64,000 nucleotides of DNA from assembly GCF_013402915.1 (NCBI RefSeq), contig NC_050722.1:1178001-1242000 (forward strand), written 5' to 3'. Shown here one piece after another: positions 51,093-59,911 of the stretch (the first letter of the stretch is position 1; every line of letters starts with the position of its first letter). The stretch comes from Zygotorulaspora mrakii (lineage: Eukaryota; Ascomycota; Saccharomycetes; Saccharomycetales; Saccharomycetaceae). Below the pieces are notes generated by a model, which was not told the DNA's origin, did not search any database, and worked only from the letters and a program-made list of their open reading frames with translations. Position numbers and translations under genes: made by a program.

Positions 51093-51386
51093 TCAATCCG
51101 AATTAACATCCAAATCATCTTCACCTGAGTGTGAGAGAACGTACAAAAAGTCGTCATACTCAGAGGTGTACACATCTAGCTCTTTGTCGTGGATATCATA
51201 ATTTGGAAAACGATTTCCAAGTAGCATCATTCTTTATATGTTGCCATTACATAAGCTTCTACGATCTTTACGAATTAGCTTTTTAATAAGTGAAAATGTT
51301 TTTCCAGCTCCAGAAGTACTGAATAAAGAAGGGAAACCGGAGGGTAAAACAAATTGGGATAAAACGACTTCCTGGAACACCACCAT
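51093..51386 (-). pseudogene. Small decayed ORF with one internal stop
   Basis: From an ATG at 51386 the frame reads VVFQEVVLSQFVLPSGFPSL, TSGAGKTFSLIKKLIRKDRR, meets TAA at 51236-51234, then continues RMMLLGNRFPNYDIHDKELD and FLYVLSHSGEDDLDVNSD to TGA at 51093. The acidic end looks like a natural C-terminus. Gly-Ala-Gly-Lys-Thr resembles part of a P-loop, but this is not enough for a family call. Confidence 0.42.
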
Positions 51387-51532
51387 GTCGTAGCATCAAC
51401 TAGTGGGCCTACTGGTATCTGAATTTTTCTTGTAACGGTCCCATTCCTTCAATGCTATACTGATTGACCACGTCAGTGCATCTCTGATGACACGTATCCG
51501 TCCGAATACTATGGGGTGCTTGGTTATCTACG

Positions 51533-51850
51533 TTATAGGTCGGTTTGCCCTTCTGAACGCACGCGAATCGACAGAGTATGTTCTACCCGATGTGCACCTA
51601 CCAAGAAAGGTTTGATGCAGTTTTCCACTTTGTTCAGATGATGTTCTGCTTTATTTTCCATCATGAGTTTATCCAAAATCTCGTAGGTGTGGGATCCAGG
51701 AAAAAAGCAACAACATATATCGTTACGTTCGCAATAAGCATAATATTCTTCGAATTTCGATTTAGCTGATATAATTGACTGCAATACATGTCTTTTTGTT
51801 TCTGGCGGTAAGCCTGGTCTCCCACTAATAAATGTAAAACCGAATGCACT
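51533..51850 (-). pseudogene. Protein-like open frame without start, unidentified
   Basis: After a TAG at 51853-51851 the minus frame is open for 105 codons and reads TFISGRPGLPPETKRHVLQS, AKSKFEEYYAYCERNDICCC and YEILDKLMMENKAEHHLNKV to a stop at 51533. It has no ATG near its start, so it is likely the remaining 3' part of a gene. The first motif resembles a helix-turn-helix of a DNA-binding protein or transposase, but I cannot name it. Confidence 0.42.
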
Positions 51851-53872
51851 CTACAGCGCAAAATTCGATGCGTTCCGATACAGCCAAGCTACACAAGGAA
51901 TAAAACTATTTAGTAGTATGTTAGAAGGAAGCTGCATGCAGAAGGCGAACAAACTCTTCAGAAGATGATCGTCGGCATAATTGAAGATAAAACAGCAATA
52001 TACGAAGTATAAATGCAAATGTTAGGTGTGAAGGTCGAGCTCGATAAGCTGCTTTGTTATGAAGGGGACTTTATCATACTGAAATCAGCTTCATAGCAGC
52101 TCAAACCAGACCAGATAGCGGTCTTGATACTATAAGTACATATCAAGCTGCTTCCAAACGTATAACCATCGTACCATAGGTGCGACTGCAATAGCCAGAT
52201 AAGATCTATTATTACCCCCCTGACCAAATATCAATATCCTCGTTTACAAAATCAGTTATCTTCATGGAGAAAGTTAGGGGCATCGTCAAAAATCTTCGTG
52301 TATTTTTGCTACTTTTTCTATTACAGTTGTGCCCGAGTGAATCAGGTTTATTTGAAGAAGTGCTCTATTGATCACCTCCAAGCTGAAACCTCAACAATTG
52401 AAAAAGCGGCTAGCTTCTCAGTCAAAAGAGATAGCACTCTTACTTTCACAGGGTTACGTTTAGATACATGAAAAAAGGCGCTTGGCAAGGGTAATGCTCG
52501 CCCTTTTAGACAAAGTGAGCCCAGAGTTCTTGTTCAGTGTTGGGTGGACACCGAGCCCTGAATTCGGCGGGATGAATGTTCTTGACGCGCTTCCATATTT
52601 TCATACAGCTTCTACATGGATTAGAAGAAGGTTGTGACGGGAATCACCACAAGTGCTACAGAAAAAAACACTATGTACCGGAATACATATCACCGGTACT
52701 TAACTCCAAGAAGACATGAACGAGATCTCTACTCGCTGGACAGCTCTTGCCCTTCTGTTGATGCCGCTATTTCGCAAGAAAGAGTCTCTCGCAGACAGAA
52801 TCGACTTGCTCCTTGATGAGTGCCTGTAAAAACACAACTCAATTTCTACGCCTTTATCAGAACGGGTGATAAACATTCGAGATCGGGAAATGCCTTCCTG
52901 CAAAATTGTCTTGTGATGAAGAAACGCCATAGTAAATATCTCTTTGTCTTTCTGAACAGAATACGGAATCGAACGATAGGTTTTTCGATTCTGCTGACGC
53001 CTACGGGCATTAGAACATAACTTTTTTCTTTTCCGTACATCAAAAAACAAAACAAACGGAAGCATTCGGACATGTGCGTTCGGGGAGACAATACCTCGCG
53101 TGTTCCCTTGTTCCCATCTCTAATCTGTAAGGTTGCATTTCGAAGCTTTAAGGTTGCATATTGCATATTGAGACAGAAATAGAAGTTTTTCGACTGCTGC
53201 CTGTTTTTTATGGATTTACAGACACAACTTGTGTAGACCAAAAGGGTAATATGTCTCATCATTCAAGAAAAGTCGACCGACATATACTTCTTATGAATAG
53301 ATGTGCATTTTTGGAACATACGTAGCATGTCACCTTTACTGAACTAGAATGGCCATTATGGACACAGAGGTAAGAGGTGTAATCAAGAAAAGTTCGCGAA
53401 GAGTTACGTTTTCTGACTACAAACAGGCTGATGAGATACTCGAAATGCTTTAAGCTATTTCTGTGTCCCAGCTATTTCTCTCTATAGGGTCGAAACCTCT
53501 ATTGGTACAAAAGTTGATCAAATTCAAATTGCGTTGCAATTGACATTATCAATAAGTTCGATAAAGCAAATGCTAACGCGAAGTTGATAATATGATGCAA
53601 ATCATTGAACTTTTTGATAGCATCTTATTCTCTCGCCTTTTTGCCGTCTTCTGTTGTTCAATTGATGAGTGATCATTCCACTCCCACCATCAGTAGAAGA
53701 TTGCAACGCTCTTTCAACTGCTCTTGGCACTTTTGATAAGACCAACTGTATTTTCTGTTATATACAAGTCCTATCCCTTCTTGTTTTTGAAATCTGTACC
53801 GCTTTTGCTTATTGTTTGGTGCTACCTTAAAAAAGCCTTTCCAAGCAGATGTTATTTGACTGTTCTTGAAGG
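51851..53872. other. Gene-poor stretch
   Basis: About 2 kb with no supported gene. Two overlapping minus-strand frames at 52700-53262 are open for 120-138 codons but in competing frames, with neither showing family motifs. A direct repeat of AAGGTTGCAT occurs at 53128-53160. Confidence 0.35.
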
Positions 53873-54420
53873 TGAATTGGAGAAACAGACGTAATATGAT
53901 GAGGAAGTCCTTGGGCCTGTCGAAGAGTTTGAACACATCACGTGGTACTGATTGAGAGATGGATTTACAGGGGTAGCGATTCTGAGACAAAGGCGCGCAA
54001 TCGAAAAAAAAAAGCAGCAGAGAAGAATAAGATAAAAATAGAGCACTTTACAAAAAGCATCTTCAACGAAGATTTCGATGAATTCTCAATACCTAAAATA
54101 AATACCCTAAGAGAGCGCTTAGATATTGAAATCTTGGTCCATATGCAAGTGCTATGTAGATATAATCAAGAGTGTGGCTTCTTGTAGTACAGTGGTAAGT
54201 ATTTGCTGCCTGCTTTGAGATATAGAGTAGATATCACTAATTGAATAACCTTCATGTCAACGTCAATTGAACGCAAGGAAAAAATTGTACGACAAAATAA
54301 GGAAGGTAGACGATATCGATATTTCCTTTTCGGGATACCTAGAAATGTTGACATACTTTTCAAAAGAATGGAAATGCTTCTTCATTTTCTTTTTTTGGGA
54401 ACTGCAACGCAATGCGGATC
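53873..54420 (+). pseudogene. Possible decayed gene, unidentified
   Basis: The frame ending near 53959 carries YDEEVLGPVEEFEHITWY. A second frame then runs from 53942 with LIERWIYRGSDSETKARN, FTKSIFNEDFDEFSIPKINT and ERLDIEILVHMQVLCRYNQE to TAG at 54187. It continues in the same frame with YSGKYLLPALRYRVDITN and KEGRRYRYFLFGIPRNVDIL. A frameshift plus two stops fits a relic. No recognised domain is present. Confidence 0.3.
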
Positions 54421-54540
54421 TTTGTAGAATGGGGAGCACATTTTTAGCTCTGTAGGCTAGCACACGAATGCAATCATTCTTGATGACCTACCAGAGCATA
54501 TTTACTAAAACAAGAAAAGAAAAAAGGAACATTGAAAAAT

Positions 54541-55760
54541 ACTCAGTGGGGGGGATTTCTCTCTGATGGATGACATCCCAAAAAGTGTAATACTCTTCGA
54601 ACATGAATCTCGAGAACCTTATCATTGTACTGAAGGCCTCATCGATTTTCTGATCGACAGCTGTAAATAGAAAATAATACATTTGAAGGCAACGAACGTT
54701 TCTCTTTGTAGCTCGTTTTTTTCCTTCTAAAAAATATTGATAGATTGGGAAATTATTCTTTCCGTGCGTAAAAAAGGAAGAAATAACACTGAAGATTTGA
54801 GTATCACCGATAAACAGAATAACGCTAAAAAAGATCATTCGAAAGATACTCAGTGGGGGGGGATTTCTCTCTGATGGATGACATCCCAAAAAGTGTAATA
54901 CTCTTCGAACATGAATCTCGAGAACCTTATCATTGTACTGAAGGCCTCATCGATTTTCTGATCGACAGCTGTAAATAGAAAATAATACATTTGAAGGCAA
55001 CGAACGTTTCTCTTTGTAGCTCGTTTTTTTCCTTCTAAAAAATATTGATAGATTGGGAAATTATTCTTTCCGTGCGTAAAAAAGGAAGAAATAACACTGA
55101 AGATTTGAGTATCACCGATAAACAGAATAACGCTAAAAAAGATCATTCGAAAGATACTCAGTGGGGGGGGATTTCTCTCTGATGGATGACATCCCAAAAA
55201 GTGTAATACTCTTCGAACATGAATCTCGAGAACCTTATCATTGTACTGAAGGCCTCATCGATTTTCTGATCGACAGCTGTAAATAGAAAATAATACATTT
55301 GAAGGCAACGAACGTTTCTCTTTGTAGCTCGTTTTTTTCCTTCTAAAAAATATTGATAGATTGGGAAATTATTCTTTCCGTGCGTAAAAAAGGAAGAAAT
55401 AACACTGAAGATTTGAGTATCACCGATAAACAGAATAACGCTAAAAAAGATCATTCGAAAGATACTCAGTGGGGGGGGATTTCTCTCTGATGGATGACAT
55501 CCCAAAAAGTGTAATACTCTTCGAACATGAATCTCGAGAACCTTATCATTGTACTGAAGGCCTCATCGATTTTCTGATCGACAGCTGTAAATAGAAAATA
55601 ATAGACTTGAAGGCAACGAATGTCTCTCTTTGTAGCTCGTTTTTTTCCTTCTCAAAAATATTGTTAAATTGGGAAATTATTCTCTCCGTATGTGTGTGAA
55701 AGGAAGATAGTACACTGTAGTTTTGAGGATCTTCGGAAATAGAATATCGGTAATATTCAC
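54541..55760. repeat. Minisatellite of about 308 bp, four copies
   Basis: Copies begin ACTCAGTGGGGGGG at 54541, 54848, 55156 and 55464. Copy 1 has seven G and is 307 bp; copies 2 and 3 have eight and are 308 bp. The first three look identical otherwise. Copy 4 diverges in its distal half (from about 55605), ending near 55760. The array ends about 155 bp before the adhesin ATG. Antisense open frames of 115 codons cross each unit boundary, but 308 is not a multiple of three, so coding is unlikely. Confidence 0.95.
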
Positions 55761-55915
55761 CCTCCCACAACGGTCATGATGTTTTAGTGACACCCAATTT
55801 GAATTCCGTCTCCATAATGTATATATTCTTAGACTTTTTAATATGTTTTTGAGATTACGTGGCACTTCAAAGGAAACGAAAACAACTTTGAGTTTGGAGA
55901 AGATACCTTGTCTTC

Positions 55916-58900
55916 ATGTTTTCTCTGACGTTACTGGTACAGCTACTGCTGTTCTACCTCTCAGCTATTTGCGCCAAAGAGCTTCCAAATGTCTTCACAT
56001 CGTTAAGCACTAGTACGCCAAATGGTAATACTCCAAGACTGCCCTGGGCAGCCTCCATGAGATTTTTAATAACGCCAAGTATGGACGCCCGAGCTCAGGA
56101 TACCTTTTCATTAGACTTGCCCTGTACCCTCCTGGTTTATGGGACCAACGGAGGCTCATCAATTGATATGATTGATCAGTCTGGAAATAGTTTTGCAACC
56201 TGTGAACTAATTAATGGTTACCATACCGGACCTTCAAGAATTACCTGTACTTTGCAGCAGGATGTATTCTATTCACCGGGACAGCTTAATTTTGGATTTG
56301 CTTGGAATGTCGGCCAGTCGCCAAACTCATATTCACTCCAGTGCGCTGCCTCTTTTACAAGTCCCACAAATACCATAACCTGGGGTGGGCAATCTACGAC
56401 AGTCACCATCAATAGAGAAAGTTTCTATCAAAGCTCGGGTATGGACATGAGTCATACTATAAGTGCAAGTGCTGTTGACACTTACTATTTGGGATATACT
56501 TGTTCAAGGACTTTTTCAGAAACGATCGAACTTCAACTAAGTGGTAGTCCTTCAAGAACAGGAAGCATCGTCTCGTGCGCCAATGTAGATGTTTACATGA
56601 CAAATTCGCTGAATTACTGGTATATGCCTATGACTGCGGAGGCACTTCCTAGCTCATCTACAGTTAACTGCGACGTTCGTACCAATACAATTACCGTCAA
56701 TGCAAACAATATACCTGCTGGTTACCATGTTTTTGTAAACGCATTTCAAAGTAGACAATTTCTTTCACAGGAAACCATTCAGAACACTTTCATAGATACC
56801 ATATATTGTGGGAATAGTCCAAATACAAATCGATATTCCAGAAGCTGGAATTACGTTAGCGGAAGTGGTAATGGTGCGGCAAGCATGCAAATTAATCTGC
56901 CATCAACAAGAACTACGTTATGGACTGGGACTGGCACAACCACTTATTTAACAACACAAACATCACCCCGAACGACAGTTGAAATTATAGTTGGTACACC
57001 GGAAATCAGTTCTACGACATACACCCCATGGACTGGTACTTTCACCAGCACCTATGCTACTTCTACGGACATTTTCACAGGCAGTGACGGTATTGTGACA
57101 ACCGAAACAGTGTACTACGTTGAGACTCCAACTGGCAGTACCGCTACCACCACTTACACGCCATGGACTGGTTCTTTCACCAGCACCTACGCTACTTCTA
57201 CCGAAGTATTCACAGGCAGTAACGGTATTGTGACAACCGAAACAGTGTACTACGTTGAGACTCCAACAGGCAGTACCGCTACCACCACTTACACGCCATG
57301 GACTGGTTCTTTCACCAGCACCTACGCTACTTCTACCGAAGTATTCACAGGCAGTAACGGTATTGTGACAACCGAAACAGTGTACTACGTTGAGACTCCA
57401 ACAGGCAGTACCGCTACCACCACTTACACGCCATGGACTGGTTCTTTCACCAGCACCTACGCTACTTCTACCGAAGTATTCACAGGCAGTAACGGCATTG
57501 TGACAACCGAAACAGTGTACTACGTTGAGACTCCAACTGGCAGTACCGCTACCACCACTTACACACCATGGACTGGTTCTTTTACCAGCACCTACGCTAC
57601 TTCTACCGAAGTATTCACAGGCAGTAACGGTATTGTGACAACCGAAACAGTGTACTACGTTGAGACTCCAACAGGCAGTACCGCTACCACCACTTACACG
57701 CCATGGACTGGTTCTTTCACCAGCACCTACGCTACTTCTACCGAAGTATTCACAGGCAGTAACGGTATTGTGACAACCGAAACAGTGTACTACGTTGAGA
57801 CTCCAACAGGCAGTACCGCTACCACCACTTACACGCCATGGACTGGTTCTTTTACCAGCACCTACGCTACTTCTACTGAAGTATTCACAGGCAGTAACGG
57901 TATTGTGACAACCGAAACAGTGTACTACGTTGAGACTCCAACAGGCAGTACCGCTACCACCACTTACACGCCATGGACTGGTTCTTTCACCAGCACCTAC
58001 GCTACTTCTACCGAAGTATTCACAGGCAGTAACGGCATTGTGACAACCGAAACAGTGTATTACGTTGAGACTCCAACAGGCAGCGGTGCTACCACCACTT
58101 ACACACCATGGACTGGTACTTTTACCAGCACCTATGCCACTTCTACCGAAGTATTCACAGGCAGTAACGGCATTGTGACAACCGAAACAGTGTACTACGT
58201 TGAGACTCCAACAGGCAGCGGTGCTACCACCACTTACACACCATGGACTGGTTCTTTTACCATCACCTACGCTACTTCTACCGAAGTATTCACGGGCAGT
58301 AACGGTATTGTGACAACCGAAACAGTGTACTACGTTGAGACCCCAACAGGCAGCGGTGCTACCACCACTTACACACCATGGGCTGGTACTTTTACCAGCA
58401 CCTATGCCACCTCTACTGAAATATTCACAGGCAGTAACGGTATTGTGACAACCGAAACAGTGTACTACGTTGAGACTCCAACAGGCAGTACCGCTACCAC
58501 CACTTACACACCATGGACTGGTTCTTTTACCAGCACCTACGCTACTTCTACCGAAGTATTCACAGGCAGTAACGGTATTGTGACAACCGAAACAGTGTAC
58601 TACGTTGAGACCCCAACAGGCAGCGGTGCTACCACCACTTACACACCATGGACTGGTTCTTTTACCAGCACCTACGCTACTTCTACCGAAGTATTCACAG
58701 GCAGTAACGGTATTGTGACAACCGAAACAGTGTACTACGTTGAGACTCCAACAGGCAGCGGTGCTACCACCACTTACACACCATGGACTGGTTCTTTTAC
58801 CATCACCTACGCTACTTCTACCGAAGTATTCACGGGCAGTAACGGTATTGTGACAACCGAAACAGTGTACTACGTTGAGACCCCAACAGGCAGCGGTGCT

Positions 58901-59911
58901 ACCACCACTTACACACCATGGGCTGGTACTTTCACCAGCACCTACGCAACCTCTACTGAAGTTTTCACGGGCAGTAACGGTATTGTCACAACCGAGACAG
59001 TGTACTACGTAGAAACGCCTGTGTCAGCTTATTATGGTAACAATACCCAAAGTACCTCTTCAAGTATAATTTTGAGTTCTGAGGAACCAGCTAGGGGTGT
59101 TTCAAGCATCGTAACTCCGTCAAGTCAAACGAGTTTTACAAGTTCACCATATTCTGGAACCCCTCGCGATGAAACAAGCACGTATCATTCAACGTTTGCG
59201 TCTTTAAGTCACAGTTCAAACATTGTAACATCAGGTACGCAAAGCTCCGAGGTTTCCATCTTTCACTCTGGCAGTTCGTATTCAGCCTCCTCCGCCTCAA
59301 GTGTCACAAATGGTAACAGTGAATCCGTAATTACCACTACTATTAGTGGTATCGTAACATCTTACACCACTATTTGCCCTGTGTCCAACCCTATATCTGT
59401 CGTGTCAACGACCACTTCGAATGACCGCACAATAGAATCTTCTGGTACTGTCGTTTCTCCAACTTATAGTACACCTTCTGCTTATAGCGCTTCTCCAAAA
59501 AGTGCTACCAGTTCAGACGCATATGTGAAGGCTAGTAATGGTGCATCCGTGTCTACGACCACACAAGATATTCGATTTACCAGTGCATCTTCAAAGAGTT
59601 CTTCGCCTTCAAAAGTCTCCGTTGTAACGGGTTCCTCAGAACCAAGCGATTCTTACATTACTGAAAGTCAAGCACGTCAGCATTTGACATCTGACACTGT
59701 GCAAACCGCTACGGATTTTGATACCTCAACCGTGGGCTTAAGCACCGTTATGAGTGTGACTTCCGCATCACAATCGCCACAAACTCTGACTCCAGAGCTA
59801 AGCGCTTCTACAAGAGCACCACAATCGGTGTCGTCTCTTTCTATATACGAGGGTGTGGCCAACAGGCTCAGGGTAGGCATTCTGTTTGCTGTACCACTTG
59901 CACTTCTCTAG
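55916..59911 (+). CDS. GPI-type cell-wall adhesin: alpha-agglutinin/Als-like head with Flo1-type repeats
   Basis: The 1,331-residue protein has a signal peptide (MFSLTLLVQLLLFYLSAICA). A head domain of about residues 21-330 carries eight Cys and motifs of the Als/Sag1 N-terminal domain (FSLDLPCTLLVYG, YYLGYTCSRTFSETIELQL, YWYMPMTAEALPSSSTVNCD, GYHVFVNAFQS). A Thr-rich linker follows. Then come 15 tandem 45-residue repeats (366-1035), a Ser/Thr-rich stalk, and a C-terminal hydrophobic tail (VGILFAVPLALL) fitting a GPI signal. It should be displayed on the wall and mediate cell-cell or surface adhesion. No PA14 lectin domain is present, although the repeats resemble those of Flo1. Confidence 0.9.
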   Translation: MFSLTLLVQLLLFYLSAICAKELPNVFTSLSTSTPNGNTPRLPWAASMRFLITPSMDARAQDTFSLDLPCTLLVYGTNGGSSIDMIDQSGNSFATCELINGYHTGPSRITCTLQQDVFYSPGQLNFGFAWNVGQSPNSYSLQCAASFTSPTNTITWGGQSTTVTINRESFYQSSGMDMSHTISASAVDTYYLGYTCSRTFSETIELQLSGSPSRTGSIVSCANVDVYMTNSLNYWYMPMTAEALPSSSTVNCDVRTNTITVNANNIPAGYHVFVNAFQSRQFLSQETIQNTFIDTIYCGNSPNTNRYSRSWNYVSGSGNGAASMQINLPSTRTTLWTGTGTTTYLTTQTSPRTTVEIIVGTPEISSTTYTPWTGTFTSTYATSTDIFTGSDGIVTTETVYYVETPTGSTATTTYTPWTGSFTSTYATSTEVFTGSNGIVTTETVYYVETPTGSTATTTYTPWTGSFTSTYATSTEVFTGSNGIVTTETVYYVETPTGSTATTTYTPWTGSFTSTYATSTEVFTGSNGIVTTETVYYVETPTGSTATTTYTPWTGSFTSTYATSTEVFTGSNGIVTTETVYYVETPTGSTATTTYTPWTGSFTSTYATSTEVFTGSNGIVTTETVYYVETPTGSTATTTYTPWTGSFTSTYATSTEVFTGSNGIVTTETVYYVETPTGSTATTTYTPWTGSFTSTYATSTEVFTGSNGIVTTETVYYVETPTGSGATTTYTPWTGTFTSTYATSTEVFTGSNGIVTTETVYYVETPTGSGATTTYTPWTGSFTITYATSTEVFTGSNGIVTTETVYYVETPTGSGATTTYTPWAGTFTSTYATSTEIFTGSNGIVTTETVYYVETPTGSTATTTYTPWTGSFTSTYATSTEVFTGSNGIVTTETVYYVETPTGSGATTTYTPWTGSFTSTYATSTEVFTGSNGIVTTETVYYVETPTGSGATTTYTPWTGSFTITYATSTEVFTGSNGIVTTETVYYVETPTGSGATTTYTPWAGTFTSTYATSTEVFTGSNGIVTTETVYYVETPVSAYYGNNTQSTSSSIILSSEEPARGVSSIVTPSSQTSFTSSPYSGTPRDETSTYHSTFASLSHSSNIVTSGTQSSEVSIFHSGSSYSASSASSVTNGNSESVITTTISGIVTSYTTICPVSNPISVVSTTTSNDRTIESSGTVVSPTYSTPSAYSASPKSATSSDAYVKASNGASVSTTTQDIRFTSASSKSSSPSKVSVVTGSSEPSDSYITESQARQHLTSDTVQTATDFDTSTVGLSTVMSVTSASQSPQTLTPELSASTRAPQSVSSLSIYEGVANRLRVGILFAVPLALL
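57011..59020 (+). repeat. Fifteen 135-bp coding repeats in the adhesin
   Basis: The 45-residue unit contains TTTYTPWTGSFTSTYATST, EVFTGSNGIVTTETVYYVET and PTGSTA. CCATGG/CCATGGACTGG anchors recur every 135 bp from 57026 to 58916. Units 1-8 mostly end GSTA; later ones end GSGA. Units 10-11 and 14-15 share the unusual TITY and PWAG variants, showing a 540-bp (four-unit) higher-order duplication. The last unit lacks its final residues. Confidence 0.96.

Noticed and set aside
52700..53262. Two overlapping minus-strand ORFs of 121 and 138 residues
   Set aside because: Different frames, no motifs, neither preferred; not supported as genes.
54488..55505. Repeated 115-133-residue antisense ORFs in the 308-bp array
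   Set aside because: They cross unit boundaries and the period is not a multiple of three; no family motifs.
57011..59020. Direct repeats as a CRISPR array
   Set aside because: The 135-bp units are contiguous coding repeats in a eukaryotic adhesin, without spacers.
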